A stretch of DNA of 64,000 nucleotides from Stenopsyche tienmushanensis (GCA_008973525.1 WACJ01000501.1:62001-126000); one strand, 5' to 3'. Shown: positions 1 to 14,639, counted from the first letter of the stretch. The notes: generated by a model not told the origin, from the letters alone. Made by a program: numbers and translations.

Positions 1-748
1 TTAACACTTTATAGATCACGTGGAACTTTAAGTGAAATTCAATTTGGGCCTTTATCATTTGAATATTTGCAAATATCTTCCTTTTTAATCAGTGGTTTGA
101 CAGTTAAATTGATAACAGTTGGTCTGTTGGACTTTATTCCTTTAAGAACAAAGTTGATTAGATATCTGCGCTGATTTTGACTGCAAAAAATGTATTTTTT
201 TTTCATACAAATATCATTAGAGTGATATTAAGGATGTTTTTGGTCAGTGTGTATCGTGTTGAAATTAAAAAGAAAAAAAGAGAATGCGAAATGACATACC
301 CTTTGTATGAAATTGTATAAAGTCTGAGCGTCCCTTCGTTCGTCGGGAAGATCGTTATCCCTCCTCATTTTGGCAACCACTAAACATGCCCAATGTAAAA
401 ATGGCAAAGGAAGCTTTCTTTGGCCGTTCAGAAGCTGTCGGTGATTTGCAAAAACCGCATTAATATGCGAGACAAATTCGTAAATGCTTCTTTCATTGTG
501 TTACTATTCGTATCGAAATACCTTTCAATGAATGCGTTATTATTATTCTATAAAATCAGAGGAGCTGACCGTCTGCCAGGAACGGGTTTCGTCCTTTTCG
601 GTGCGAAACAGGATCCAAACTCATAATGTGCCCTTTGTAAATCAAACCTGTTTACTTTAGAATGAGCTATCGGTGGATACTTGAACTGAAAAATGAAAAC
701 TCTCTCTGCTCTGAAAGAACGCGGTCGTTATTTCTAAATTAACGACGA

Positions 749-1090
749 TCAAATAACTCCTTTTTGCGCGACCAATTTTGCACGCTCACATTGCTGAGAA
801 TCTAAACGTGCGGATCCAGAATCACCACAAGGCTCATAACAACAGACGGAATGAATTCTATAATATAACATTCTAACCACATCGAAAGAAATAATCAATT
901 TGTCAGACAACGTGGATATTAACATCGTACAGTCCGTGCCCGCGTTAATGCGCGATGAGACTGATTTAACTTTAGCTCTAAAAAAAGTCATACAAATATG
1001 ATATAGATTAAAGTTTATTTCTAAAGATGATAGCATACACATTTTTCAATATTTAAATCGTATAAAATATTAATAAATATGGGGGCGATA
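749..1090 (-). repeat. Dispersed repeat family A (copy 1, inverted)
   Basis: Contains ATTTAAATCGTATAAAAT, the AAAGATGATAGCATACACAT stretch and GCGTTAATGCGCGATGA. These match, in reverse orientation, sequence at 3838-3985 and partly at 14810-14900. No coding capacity is seen. Confidence 0.6.
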
Positions 1091-2429
1091 TTAAGCGCGG
1101 AACTCCCGGAATGTAGAGTGTTAACTTTTAAATTAAGGTTTGTGTGCGTTTATTAGATTAAGCCGATTGCGTGCATATTGTTCCCATAACGAGTTTCTCC
1201 TCTTATTTTTCCATTATTTTTTCATCTAGGAAGTAAAGCAGGTGATGGCTCCTAGCTTCTAGCGACATTATCATTTTTGGGCAACATTGTGATGCAAATT
1301 TCTTCCCCTCCGGACGCTTTTGTTTTCTTTCTGGATTCAGGAATGAAGATTTACGAGGAAGTCCACACGACGGCAAATTTACGACGCGGTCGTCCAATAT
1401 TCGATGGTGACGAGCCATTATGTCCAGTTGCGCACTAATTCTTCATTAGATCGCTTTCTTGGATGGAAAAGCAGAAGGGATGCGTCGGAGAACGATGACA
1501 ATTTCGAGGCATTTTATCTGGATATAAAAGGATCTGCACACCCTTGATGTAGCTGAAAATATTAGGGTGGGAAGCACATTGTTTCTGGCAGATAAGGGAC
1601 GACCCTTAATGTTTTGTTTACCACTCAAATATTTGACGTTGCAACTGAGAGTTGAAAGAAAGGAGGTTGGCTACAGAAATGTTTGCATTGAATGGAATTT
1701 TAATTTGAATTATGTCTATGCTTGCACTTGAGGATGGGTATAAGGAAGACGTGGAAATTGAGGGTTGCAACTTTTTTGTAACATTCAAGAGCACACAATT
1801 GTATATTAATCATGCACACCACAACTATTCACAAGCATAGACATAATACTTTTTGATAGTATTTTGTCTTTCAATACTATGGATCACAGAATTTCATCAA
1901 AAATTGATCACAGGTTGTCCTGCATTTCGAGTGTTGCTCCCAATCAACTTGACCTCCATCCTTGAGATGCGATCTTCTTCCGCATTAGGCGGCAACTCAA
2001 CTTGACACCGCTGAACCGCCAGGCAATAAATTTAATTTTCTTATTCAACCCCCTTTTGATGGCCGTTTATTCATTATTTATTGCGCACTAACTCGAAGAT
2101 ATAAAAATTTCACGCAAGAATGGGTACGAATCTCATTACCTTGTAGTTTATGCGCATTTATAACTTATCCAGGGTGAGGAAAGAAAAAAAAATGTCTCCC
2201 AAGCTGATCACACCCCAAGTTACAGTTTTTTTTTCAGTGGAAAAAAATGAACATGCCGACGTATTGAATTACTGGGAGAGTTTTTTAATCTTATTCGTAG
2301 CATCCCTTTCAATAAATTTGAAGCATGGAAGCATGATTCAAGGGATGCGTGATTACAAAAAAAAAAATGGGTATTGTCCGCAAGATTTAATTAAAACGAA
2401 AGTTTTGCAAAATGATCTTCTTCTTCTTA

Positions 2430-2535
2430 AATTCTTCTCTTCTTGTCACTCAAGAAAAAAGACGAAAAATAGCATCCTCTGTTGCGCAACGCGTAATTAA
2501 TCGTTTTCATTTAAGCAGTCTTAGCATAAAATTAT
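2430..2535 (+). repeat. Dispersed repeat family B (copy 1)
   Basis: Carries AAAAATAGCATCCTCTGTTG, GCGCAACGCGTAATTAAT and TTTTCATTTAAGCAGTCTTA. It matches 4840-4930 in inverse orientation and shares the GCGCAACGCGTAATTA core with 19360-19400 and 61610-61650. Confidence 0.6.
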
Positions 2536-3562
2536 GGATGATCTTTGGTGCAATTTTCATTCAAAAGATGCACACATTTTTTCATCAGAATCGAAGCATC
2601 CCTCTGAAGACAAGAAAATTAGATCGATTGTTTTGCAAAAAAAAAAAATAGATCACGCCATCGTGTTCAAGAGGGTAGAACGGAACTGTCGAAGGTAACC
2701 GCTCTGCTTTCGCTTTTAACAATAACTTGTATATTTTTTTCAACCCTAAGGAATGATAATAACGAATTGTGCAAGACTCGATCTAGATGTTATGGAACAT
2801 CTGCTTACCTGAAGTTCATAATGGAACCAAGGTTGTTGTGCTTTTTTGATTAACCGATTATATTCGGAAGAAGCATATTGTACAGTTATAATGAAATCTA
2901 TACTCATGGAAATCGTTTTGGGCCACCTTATAATTTAAAAAAACTGATCCATATCACTTTCTAAAGGCTCAATCGATCCACTCAAAGGTATACAGATTTT
3001 TTTTTATTTATTCTTATTAATCCAATATATTTCCAATTTAATTTTAAATCAAAAATTGGTCGATTTTATATAAAAAATAATCTTTCTGGCTGTAATTCCT
3101 GAAGGTGCTGATCCACTTTGACCTTATGGGGCCCTATCGTGCCCGTGGGAATTGGCACGGCGGGACCCTATCGCCACAAAACCCAACAATAACTAGTACA
3201 TAGGTACAAGTACTTAGAATGGAACCTGTGAGCCCCAAAACGATTCAATTATTTATCACTATTTTTTTTAGTTACATGATGACTTCCTAGTCGAGGGGGG
3301 TACTTACCTAGTCAGACAGCTTGGACGTCGATTTTGATTTCATTTTACAGAGATCCATTTATTCAGCTAAGATACTACAAAATTACTTGCATGAAAAAAT
3401 GTCAATCCCCTTTAATTTCTTGATTTTAACACTTTTTAGTCCGGGAGTTCCGTATTCAATTTCAATCAAAAATGATATAAATCTTAAACTAGCCAATAGA
3501 TTGAAACGAAATTTCAGTGATACATACAAAAGAGTTTAATGCATCAATATATTTAAACAAAA

Positions 3563-3588
3563 CAGTGGTTTTCAATCTGTGGTGCGTG
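3563..3588 (+). repeat. hAT-like terminal inverted repeat (left end)
   Basis: CAGTGGTTTTCAATCTGTGG resembles the CAGTGGTTCTCAACCTGxGG ends common to hAT transposons. No transposase frame is visible inward. Confidence 0.45.
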
Positions 3589-3829
3589 TATCAGCGTGAT
3601 AAAATGCAGATATTTTTTGAATTGCTTTATATGAACAAGCATTGATTAAATGACACATAATCACATGAACATAATGACAAAATTCAGTCAGTATATCGTT
3701 TTATATTAAAATCGCATTTGAATTGTGCATTTGAACAAATTTAAAGACGTATTTGTAAAAAAATCTGTGTCGCATTTGTATTTTTTTTTCGTCAATAAAA
3801 CTTGTTATACTTTTTTAACCAATGACATT

Positions 3830-3990
3830 TAAATATATTTTATACGATTAAAATATTGATAAATGTGTGTGCTATCATCCTTGGAAAAAAAATTAAATCT
3901 ATATCAAGTTCGTATGACATTAATTTCGAGTTAAAGTTGCATCATTTTCATCGCGCATTAATGCGGGCACGGATTGTGCATTGTTAAAAA
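3830..3990 (+). repeat. Dispersed repeat family A (copy 2)
   Basis: Shares TTTTATACGATTAAAATATT, TGTGTGCTATCATC, AAATCTATATCAAG and GCGCATTAATGCGGGCACGG with the inverted copy at 749-1090. Confidence 0.6.
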
Positions 3991-4734
3991 TTAGCAAAAT
4001 GTGGATTTAACCCAATATCATTTTGTTATTTAGCTTCTTCGACTCACACGAATCATTTGGACGCCATCCACACATAGAAGAATTGCATCTAAGTAAACAT
4101 ATAAATCTAGGAGGGCCTTCCCGGACCCCATCCGAAATCATACACCCCTCCGTTTCTACGAAAATATACTAACTTGCAACTTTGACCCGCGGGCTATAAA
4201 TTAATGCGGCTTTACTTTAAAGTCGCATTTTTTGCGGCTTAATGCAGTTAGCGTCGTTTCATAATTCTAAAGAACCGGTTTCCATTAGAAATCCATAAAT
4301 CGACTCATGCCACCGTGACTATTCACGCTTTCGTATAAAAATGTCATTTGAACGATGGATACTCGGTAAAAATCGATATTTGTTGCGATAAGATAGAGAT
4401 TCGATCCTTGTTTTCCATTTTTTATTGGCAATATTTTATAAAATACCCCATGAAAAAGCATTCAGAGACTTGTTAAGCATAGAAATAAAATATCATTGAA
4501 TGCCCAAAGTTATCTATTGTATTTTTTTTTTTGTAATATTTCTTCATTATCTTTGGATTGTATGTTATCAGATTTTTAGCTTTTAGCATACTTATCTAAT
4601 TTCAGTACTTTATCTTAGGAATGGATTGTTTTTTTTCGATAATTTTGTATACCTGCATTTCATACCTTTCTCTGATTGTTCTTAGATAATGGGTTCCACT
4701 GTTGGAATTTCGACTAAATCCTTTCTGAATAATT

Positions 4735-4930
4735 TGAAGAAGGCACGTACGAGGATGATTCAAATATAACCTGGAATTTTGCTGTATACATTTATTAATG
4801 ATGTACATATTAAAATACGAATGGAGTATCTTATTTTTTTGTACTAAGGCTGCTTAAATGAAAACGAATAATTTCACATTGCGCAACAGATGATGCTATT
4901 TTTCGCATTCTTTCTTCATTAACGGGATTA
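4735..4930 (-). repeat. Dispersed repeat family B (copy 2)
   Basis: The left part (GATTCAAATATAACCTGGAA, TTTTGCTGTATACATTTATT) matches 61488-61535. The right part (CATTGCGCAACAGATGATGC) is the inverse of copy 1. The rearranged order suggests nested or recombined fragments. Confidence 0.5.
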
Positions 4931-5028
4931 AGAAGCTTCCTATCTGACGGAATAAATATATTTATAATGAAGGGAATTATGCAGAAAGATAAGATACTTC
5001 ATTTGTATTTTTATATGTAACTAGCTGG

Positions 5029-5475
5029 TATCCGGCGCGTTGCTGCCTTGTTTATCTTGTTTAATTTGGAATGATAGAAATAATGAAAATTATTTTGTTT
5101 TGTTAGTTTTATTATAAATATGAACAAACATACAAACATTGATTTTTATATATAACATCTACTGTAAGTTAATTGTAATATATCTATATTATTTAAGAAA
5201 ATGCAAACAATAAATTGGCAAAGTTTTATTACAATCGAATGAACGGTATGGCAGCGCATTAAATACGGATAAACAAACATTGATTTTTATATATTAGACC
5301 ATGCTTATGTTACTCGCAAATTGTTTAGCAATAAATGGACGAAGTTTTATTGCAATCCGATGAACGGTATGACAGCGCATTTCGAACGAACAAAACCAAA
5401 AATTCATTTTTACATATTAGACTAATACATTTGTACATCAAAATTCCGGGCTATATTTGAATCCCCCTTGTTTAA
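5029..5475 (+). repeat. Dispersed repeat family C (longest copy)
   Basis: Starts near TAGCTGGTATCCGGCGCGTT, contains two internal copies of GAACGGTATGRCAGCGCATT, and ends near CAAAATTCCGGGCTATATTT. Related copies lie at 14640-14780, 20050-20420 (minus) and 62240-62640. No coding capacity is seen. Confidence 0.6.
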
Positions 5476-5604
5476 TGTGCGCAAGAAATAAAATATCAAT
5501 AAACTGGCTGCCAATCTTATATCGATTGTGATGATCCCTTATTTAACCATGTAAATTTGTATGGTGGTTCCGAACGTCCCGTTGCTTTGAAGTCCTTTGG
5601 GACT

Positions 5605-5630
5605 CGCAGCCCGCAGGTTGGGAACACACA
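5605..5630 (-). repeat. hAT-like terminal inverted repeat (right end)
   Basis: On the minus strand it reads TGTTCCCAACCTGCGGGCTG, a hAT-type end facing the one at 3563. Whether the two bounded one element is uncertain. Confidence 0.4.
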
Positions 5631-8600
5631 CTCGATGCTAATATATATAAATATTTAATTTATGATCTGGTCTAACCGGTAGTATATTAGGAAACTATAA
5701 AATGAAATATGTTACAGGTAATAAATTTATATTGTTGAAAAATATTAACGTCCCTCTCGATGGGGTGGTTTTTTCAATGGCTATTTTAGAGCGCTTTCGA
5801 GTGTTCGCCACATTAATTTTTTTCATCAGATAAATGCCAATTATTTCAGGTTTATAATTAAAATGTCATTTCTATGAAAGCCTTAAATTTTAGGCGATGT
5901 ATAAATTTTTTGGCATGGATTGTATAAATATTAGTTGCCTTATAATATCAGGTCGAATTCTATTAGAGTGTCATTTGTGAGATATTTCAAGGATCAACTT
6001 TATTTATATGGAAGGACAATCGGGCTTACATACAACAAATCATGCACAATATAAGAGCCGTTACGACAGCTTTCAAATTCGCTTTCATGCAATTCTTGCA
6101 TTCATTTTTTTTTTGCAAGACATTATTGTGCCCTCGTCAGGCTTTCGTTCAGGGTTCGCAGGGTTCCCCCTTTATGAGATAGAAATTCGCAAAGGCGAAA
6201 CTAGAGCAGCTGATCTAGAAGCGTTGGGCGATTAAATTATCGATTCTCAATTCAATAACTCCCGTTTAAATAGAGTATTTCAAGTCTAAGAAACTACAAG
6301 GGGCCATGAATATTGTCATATGTAGACTATTTTAAACCTTAAATAAAACGCCAGACTAAGTATTATCAATACAAAGTCGACTTGATCGACTTGAAACATC
6401 TTATTTCGATAAAAATTCATGGAAATGTGTTTCATCCCAAAAAAAAATTTTGCTCGAAAACAATAATGTAAATGCATTATTATAATATATACGTGTTCAT
6501 GATTAAGATTGTACTACCTTTAACTAAAACAAAATGGCTCTTATCATTTAAAAAAACGTCATGTGTATACATTATTTAATGTTAATATCTAGGCGTTACA
6601 TGTGGATTACCCTTTATAATTTAATTGTTTTATTTAATTTTTAATTAATTATTGTGATACTCTATCCATATCATACAAAACGAGATTTTTTGGCATTAAA
6701 TAAGTTGACGGTTGATCTTTCAACAAAAAAATGTCCTTCAATTGTTATGTCGTGCATTCTAAGCTTGGTTCCAACTGGATATAGAGCAATAAAAAATGAT
6801 ATTATTTGAAGAGTTGAAGGTCGGACGATACAGACATATGCTAAATACGATCGTCAGATAGGCCCAAACAAAAAAATATCAATATATGCGACCTTCGGCT
6901 GTAACAAACGTCTTGGGTTTTGTAACAATTTGTCGATTTATCGATTGGATAGTAAATATTTTCTTTGTCTACAATTGCGATGAATTGTGCCAAACAACAC
7001 ATTGTGTTACATTAATAATTCCTTTTGTTAAGCTCGTGAACCTTTATGCTACTAATGCCATAGCAACAATTCGATTATACAACATAGCAACGAGCCTTAT
7101 TAATTAAGAAAGGAGCGAATTAATTTCAAGGATTTATTACGTTTAATTCCATGAAAATATTCCTTTGTAATAAAACTTAATACGAATATAATTTCTAAAT
7201 ACTTGTCGATTAAATAAGAACAAGATATGAATCATGAGCGCTTAAATTCAATATATTTCATCGGGATTTGTGGCGAACTCATCAAGAATTCCACGACGGA
7301 GCCAGTCCCCTGTCACCCGAGCAGCAATTGTATCCGATATATATTTGATCAGGCATTACTCGAAGCCATGATTGTGTATACAAGGACCCCTCCGAGTCTT
7401 GAGCCTGGAACACATGTTCGCAGACAATAGACAATTGCCCGGTGTCCTGAGATTTATCGTCCAATATGGCCGGGAATGGAGGCTTCAATAATTCAGTTCG
7501 TCGAGGCGAAGGAGGCGCACTTCCAGGTCTCCGCATCAATTTTTAAGCGGACCAGGCGAAGAATTCCAGAAATTTCCAGACCTCAGCGAATTGCAGGCGA
7601 TATTTCTCGACGCGCATTTGAGCGATCGAACGAAACGTTTTCGTCCTTTTCGCCATCAAATATTAATCCCTATGAATACAAAGTATTCCACGACGACAGG
7701 ATTGACATTGGATGATAAATATTGTAAAGTGCTCGTAAATTTACCCCGTGTTCGAAACGTACAAGGCGGCCTTTATGTTTTTCAGGGTTCAATACGTTCA
7801 CCCAAGCAAATAGATTTTGATCTTTGGATGCAAATATTTCCTTCGAAGTTTTTCACGTAAATCTAGAAAACTTTAGCTCTTACTCGAACCATCCAAAGAA
7901 TAAAAATGATCTATTTTAAATGTAACATTTTGAAATAACAGCACTTTAATGCTTTGAACCATTTTTATAACATTTGTCTATAAATGAAACTCTGAGGTTA
8001 TGTATATTGACAATCAATGCATATCGAAGATACTGTAGTTCTGGAGAGGACTGTTTATGGCAAGACAAACAAAATAACGGATTTTTCTCAGTTTTTTTTT
8101 TGAGTTTTTAATGAGCTAGATTGATTCTCACGTCGTTCCTGTTTATTTTTCAATATATACAAAGTCAAAAACTGGATTTATAAGAGAACAATAGCTGCTA
8201 ATTCTTTATGGCTGGCGCTCTTTTGAGCGTTCTGCGGAATTTCACGAGTTGATAATTGGGCGTTGTCTGGCTGCGGATGAATGGGGAATCCCGAGGATTA
8301 TGAATGCGGAAGCGGTTCAACATTTTTACCTTCAGATTGCATAAGAATGAATACAATGGCGCGCGTCTGGCGAGGGAAACTGGGTCCGTTGGATCGCAGC
8401 TTGCTCTGGTTTCGTCTCCCACAGACAATAGTTTCTTAAAATTCAATAGTTCCAGGGAATTTAGCATTTCAATGGGGATAGAAAATCGTCTGTCGAATAC
8501 CGGGTGCTTGAAAATTGCGAAACGGATAAGATGTTTTTGAAACAGCTGGGGAATCCATAGGTCAGCTCTATTGTCGACGGATTATAAATCCACGGAAACA

Positions 8601-9319
8601 ATGTCTTATTCTAGAGCTTGACAGCTTTATGTAATATTAACGATATACTTTCCCAGACTATTGCAGATATACTTTAAATTTATAAACATATATATTAGGG
8701 CATATCACATGAACGTTCGTGGTAAGTAAATAAGAGATAAAACGCTTTATCTTGAATAAAACATAATTAAAGCTAATTGAATGTTAATTCAGTATTTAAA
8801 GATAGTTGAATCGGTCAATCTTTGATTAACAAAAATTCCGACTCTTGGTGTGGTATGACCTAATATCAATATTATGGGTCATGCGACATTTTAATATTAA
8901 AAATCTCATACAATACAAATTTCATTGCATCAACTGTAAAATCATCACCATTACAATGTATTTTGATTAAGATGATGATTTTTTTAAATAAAGTTATGAG
9001 ATAAAACAAATTTGGTAGAAATGGCATCTGAGATGATCCAAAATTCAGAGTAGAATTATCAATTTGTTACAGTATCACTACACACTAGTCTCACAAACTA
9101 ACAAGATTAAATTTCTTTTTATTTATATTTTTTATTAATTAAAAAGCATATTATGCGAAAGAATATTTATTAAATAAAATGAAACATCATCAAATAACAA
9201 AAAAACTTATTAATTGCATTCATTATAGCCATTGCCACAGGAGAGATAAGAGAATTTCGTCATTCTTCAATTCTGATAGGTACAAAATGCGCAAATTTGG
9301 GATTTATTTGACTGTACAT

Positions 9320-10190
9320 TCAAACTTTTTTTTGTGCGATTTTTTTTAGTGCGATTTCGAAGTTATGCGGTTTTTTTAAATTCATAAAGAGTACGTAACG
9401 AACTATTTTGTATAAAATAGGATATAAATCATCAATACAAAACGAAATTTGGAAAAAAATAATAATTTGGGACTGTGTAAATCATATTGCGTCTGCTATC
9501 GCTGAATTATTACCCTTTATTCTGGTTTAGATTTTTTTTAAAAAAATGATTTCGATTTTTTCAATGTTTCCACTTTTAAAAATACATTCTACAAAGGAAT
9601 TTCCAAAATTCCAACTAATAACAGAGTTATTACTATTTTAGTGAGGCGGCAACTTGGCTGGTACTACCATAATGAAATCTTTTAACGTGTTTTTCTCGAA
9701 ACTACTTTTTTCAATACTGTTGACTTCATATCTCAAGTTTTAATAAATTAATTTTCTTTAAACTGGGTACGAATCATTTCTATTTAACCCTTTATTATTC
9801 CTACCAGATTTATGTCAAAATGTATTTTTTAACTGTTTAAAAAAATATATAAAACAAAGTGACAAAATAAGTACCTTTTAAGACAAATTTTTTTTAAAAA
9901 GTTTTTGCATTATATTGTCGGTAAGAGAAAATCTACACGGAACAATGATGACATTGACACTGGGTATACTATAAATGTTACCAAAAATGTTATTTTTTAA
10001 TTGCTTTATTGTTTTCCTTTTTTTATCAATTTTTTTTGCGATTTTGGATATATTTTATATAGCTGTTTCAAAGTTATGCGGTTTTTAAAATCTATGGAAC
10101 GCATCTTCACTTTATTTATGCAAGTCATATCTTTTTTTTGTGCGATTTTCCGCGGAACTCATCTAACGCACAAAAAAAGGTTTAAGTGGA
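9320..10190 (+). repeat. Dispersed repeat family D, copy split by about 500 bp
   Basis: 9326-9500 and 9995-10186 match 12998-13165 and 13195-13352 in order. Shared blocks include TGTGCGATTTCGAAGTTATG, ATATAAATCATCAA, TTTATATAGC and the end ACGCACAAAAAAAGGTTTAA. The intervening bases are absent from the second copy. Confidence 0.65.
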
Positions 10191-10374
10191 CTTGAGAAGT
10201 ACCCGACGTACTGTCTTCAATTTTTAAAATATCTTTGATGCTTGCACTGATATCTCTTTTCAAAGTCACAATTGTGAATCGCTCACGCAGCTACGGCAGG
10301 CAAGAGCTTCAGCCAATCTTTCTACAAATTGTTATAAAATATTCATTATGGCCTTGGTACATTTTCATACGTAG

Positions 10375-10460
10375 TAACTAAACATTAGTCTGCGAGACTA
10401 ATATTTTGCGGAATCTTCGGCCTCCAGTTTCTGTTCTCCGTATGTAGTCTGTGAGACTTA
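10375..10460. repeat. Facing family T ends
   Basis: AACATTAGTCTGCGAGACT at about 10382-10400 and GTAGTCTGTGAGACTT at about 10445-10460. They face each other across some 45 bp, as in an internally deleted element. Confidence 0.45.
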
Positions 10461-12844
10461 AAAAGCATTACGAAAAATCTGGTTTTAATCAAACAATTGG
10501 AGTTATTTTTTAATGAAGACATTTCAATTGAAAAACTTAGTTCTATGCAATCAAATTTTACAAAGATATCTTAGCTAAAAAAGCAAGCATTTGGCAATAA
10601 GAGATTTGCATGTTCAGTTAATAGTTAATTTAATTTAAAGTCACTAATTATATGTACTGGATAATAAATCCCACGGGTCACAATGAAGTTTAGTTCACCG
10701 TGTAGTTGATTGCGCACCCCAGTTTCGCAAACGGCGTTTTCGGATAAAACAGGAATTATTTAGACAACAATAGAGTCTGCGCGAGATTTATTCCGCCACG
10801 CATTTCATCTGAGAAGAACCGATGAAGGATATTCCTCCATAATAACTCTCATTGTCGAGTCGGTTTTCGCACATGGAATAATAAAGCGGGAGCAAAAAGA
10901 AGAGGAAGTACGGTATTGTAAAAAGTCACGGTGTTCCAAAGCGGATAAATGACGTTAGATACGGTGGACATACGGAAAGATAGTAAAACCACAAAACAGT
11001 GGTAAGTGGCATCGATATCGCCATCTGTTCCTGGCGGTAGAATATATTTGCATAGACAAGGATCTTTACGGGACATTCCTGTTTGTTGGGGTGTTCTAAT
11101 AACAGCAGCCAGGCCGTGTTTGTATTCATATTTTACTGTTGAATTCATTATCGGCAACTGGCTGACACAATTCCGGGGATTGATTGAGACTTGTCAAAGA
11201 CATCATCGTGTGTTTATATAGCTGAAATCGTCTATGCTTCCCTTCGAAAAAACATCCTAGCTAAGGCAGTTGCGTCTTACTAACTTCTGTCTGTCGAGGA
11301 TAAGAACAATTTTTGGGGGTAATCTATCAGCTGGCATTCTAGCTAGCTAGCAAATGCAGCTGTCAGTTTTCGTCCTTATCATATTTCCAAATTTGTACCA
11401 TTCAAAAATTTAAGGATTGAATTACATTTATTGTAATGGTTTTTAGAGGAAAATTCTAAAATTACACGCATAAATTACACAAATGATCTACACATTAGGG
11501 TTTTGCTCAAATCAGGGATACACCATTGCGAGTATATGAGCGATTCTGCATATTATAATATTAAATAGATAGGGAGTGTGCAAAATTTAGTCCCCAAAAA
11601 CAAAAAAAAATAGCATTTATGAGATCGTAAGGAATGCTGACTAGAAGAGCATGTAATTCCGCGGCCAAGACTACCGGACGACTCTCAAACGATATTCACA
11701 ATACAACTGTATTGTGACCGTTTCACCTTGTTTCAATAATTCAAAATACTTCTTTTGTATCCCATCACATCAATAATTAGCATATGTTAAGACGTTTCGT
11801 CTTCGGATTCAAACACCCTGTCTGTCTTGTCTTTAATCTATTTTTTTCCAGGCATCTTTGAGTGCTGTACCAAGGTTTATTTATTAATTTAAAAGATTGA
11901 CTCACGCTGTGCGGTTCACATACAAATGAACACTAATCAAAAAGTTAGTATATTTGAAGTCGATCTGCAAAATTGGCATCAATGCGGCAACTTGAAAATA
12001 TGAATATCTGCCGTTGTTTGGCATTCAATTAGTGCTTTTGTAATACCTGACCACATTGTGGTCCATGAATTATTCATAATCGGGATATTTGACCCCGCAG
12101 TTTCGACGACGGGTGCAGACAGTGTGACCGAAAAGCACACGCACTCCTTATGTCATTTTTGAATAAGTAAAACGGAACTCTACCGGTCGAATATGATATT
12201 CCTTATCAGGACCTCAACCGACCGTGAAAAAATTCCCCATTGTCCTAACATCGGGAAGGAGTCATTCGGCTCGCTAATATGACACTCGGAAGACAAAAGG
12301 CGCGCAACCCCCAGCCGGCGAATTTGCAATTGTGCCCACCCCGTCACAACCACCGTATATTAAATTACACATATATATTTCAATTATTGTTATACTTCTC
12401 GCGTGTTTGAATGCACGTGCTTTTTATTACCCGAGTCGACTTGTGAAAGTTCAAGTACGCGCGATTTTATCGCCCAGAAAAATGCAATTCATCATGGGGG
12501 GTGATTAAAATCTGAAAGTTTAACAATCGCAAAATTAAAGGCACTTTCAAAACTATTCGTTTGTGCCGTTTTGGACTTGATTTTTTGATAATTTCGGGCG
12601 ATTCGTGCGTTTTTATGATAAATAACGCTCAGCTGGCACGTCATATTGTCGTCGAACAATTTGCGTGTGGCACCCGTTATTATCATGTCAGATTTTGAAA
12701 TAAGTCATTATTTTTTATTATAAGGAGTCGCTTTTCTGCATTGCTGAGGCTGCCATTCGAATGTAACACATTAAATGCGGGGGGTATTTAGCGCTCGTTT
12801 GCCCCTTGACGCAGGCAATCCTTTAACGTCGCGTTCATTATTTG

Positions 12845-12970
12845 GGCGTTTCTCGGTAAACTAGGCAAATCACTATAATAAAGTTATTCAGGCCACATTT
12901 TTGCTTAAATATTGATAAAATATTATTAAAGGAATAGATATCTACCTGCTTAATAAAATATCAATTACAG
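12845..12970 (+). repeat. Dispersed repeat family E (copy 1)
   Basis: CGTTTCTCGGTAAACTAGGC followed by a diverged match to 53213-53330, in the same order and orientation. Confidence 0.5.
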
Positions 12971-12994
12971 GTGAATCAAATTTGTAGAATACTT

Positions 12995-13355
12995 CCTCTT
13001 TTTGTGCGATTTCGAAGTTATGCGGTTTTTTTAAAGTATTTTTTTCTTTTTTTAATTCCATAAAAAGTACGTATTGAGATATTTTGGATAAAATAGATAT
13101 AAATCATCAACACTAACCGAAATTTGGAAAAAAATTATAATTTGGGATTGTGTAAATCATTGTATCTGCCATCGCTATGCATCGCATGATGCAAGACGTC
13201 TCGTTTTTTATTAACTTTTTTTATGCGATTTTGCATATATTTTATATAGCGGTTTTTAAAATCCATTTTACGCATCTTTACTTTTTCTATGAAATTCATA
13301 GCTTTTTTGTGCGATTTTCCGCAGAACGCATCTACCGCACAAAAAAAGTTTAAGT
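12995..13355 (+). repeat. Dispersed repeat family D, uninterrupted copy
   Basis: About 360 bp with the TGTGCGATTT motif at both ends. The ends read TTTTTGTGCGATTTC and CGCACAAAAAAAGTTTAAG, partly inverted, suggesting a non-autonomous DNA element. Confidence 0.6.
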
Positions 13356-14639
13356 GTATATTGCTTTGGTGGACTGTTTTTGGGCATTATAAAAACGTTT
13401 TTGTTATTTTAAATGGTGAAATCAGCAAATTTATTCAAACACATCTCAATCGTCATACGATATGGATTCTTAAACGACGTTCCTTATCATCCATCTTTAT
13501 ATATATTTCATGCAATCGCCCTTATTTATTGAGCGAATGAAGTCTGACGGTAATAAATTCCAGATGCCGAAACACCGGCGTGTAAGAATGCGTATTAAAA
13601 TTTGAATAAACGCACAATAAAATAAATATATGGGGTCCGACGATATTTGTATTTAATATATATGGCCTAATTTGAAATAAAACATTAAGGGTTGTCGAGT
13701 GCACCTGCGCCCTAAAAGGGTGCTAAATAATATGACACCTCCGCGAGAAGACGTTGCATTTTTTCAACAATCTCAATAACTCTTTCGAATTGCATGACGA
13801 TGTTCCATGTCTGACATTTATATGCCATTAAGTCTGTTTCAATGCGAGAATTGACTTGTACTTTGTTTTAAAAGTTGTACATACTACTACTTCCAACTTA
13901 TATGAGGTTAGCCTTTTTAGTTTTCTTACTGTCCATTGAAACTTCAGAACAAACTTTTATATAAGGATTCTCTCTAAAAGGATTTGTTCGGAGCTTTCAA
14001 ACTATCTAAGTTTGACTACTCAATTAAAATATCTTAGGTCTGCAATTTTTATCGCAAAATTATGCTTAAATTTGTGCCTCTATTCGATCTTTCGAACCTC
14101 CTGCGGGGCTCATGTTCACAGAATCATGTCTAGATAATTTTATAAAATTTATGGATTTTGGAATAAAATAGCATTTATTAAAAATTCATATTGATTTTTT
14201 GAAATTTCATCAGCGAACAAATGGGGGTCGTTTTGTCCGTTAGTAACATGTTCGTGACAAATCTGTACAGGTGCAGTCATCACCTTTGATATATGCCAAC
14301 TTTAAATGGGGTCGATATGAAATGGTACCGGATAGTACAATCAACCCCCGAGTGTTAATTAAGTGCTAATTTTATTACAAAAATGTCAATTTTGTTTGAC
14401 ATTATTATGATTAATGCGCCGCAACCCTTCATTATCCTCGATATTTGATCGTAACGATCAATTCTCATTGCCAGCTTTGGCGCAGCGAGGCTTTATTCAA
14501 TATTTTAACACTTTAGAGTCCGGGCGATTTTAACAAGACCTGCATTAAATTCTACGTAAAATCGATATAATTCTTAAACCAGCAAATTGATTGAAATGAA
14601 ATGAAGTTAATTGTGCTATACCTATATTATTTGATAAAC

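Noticed and set aside
7227..7860. Cluster of short frames that might be a small gene
   Set aside because: Frames overlap on both strands, none has splice sites in matching phase or a recognisable motif.
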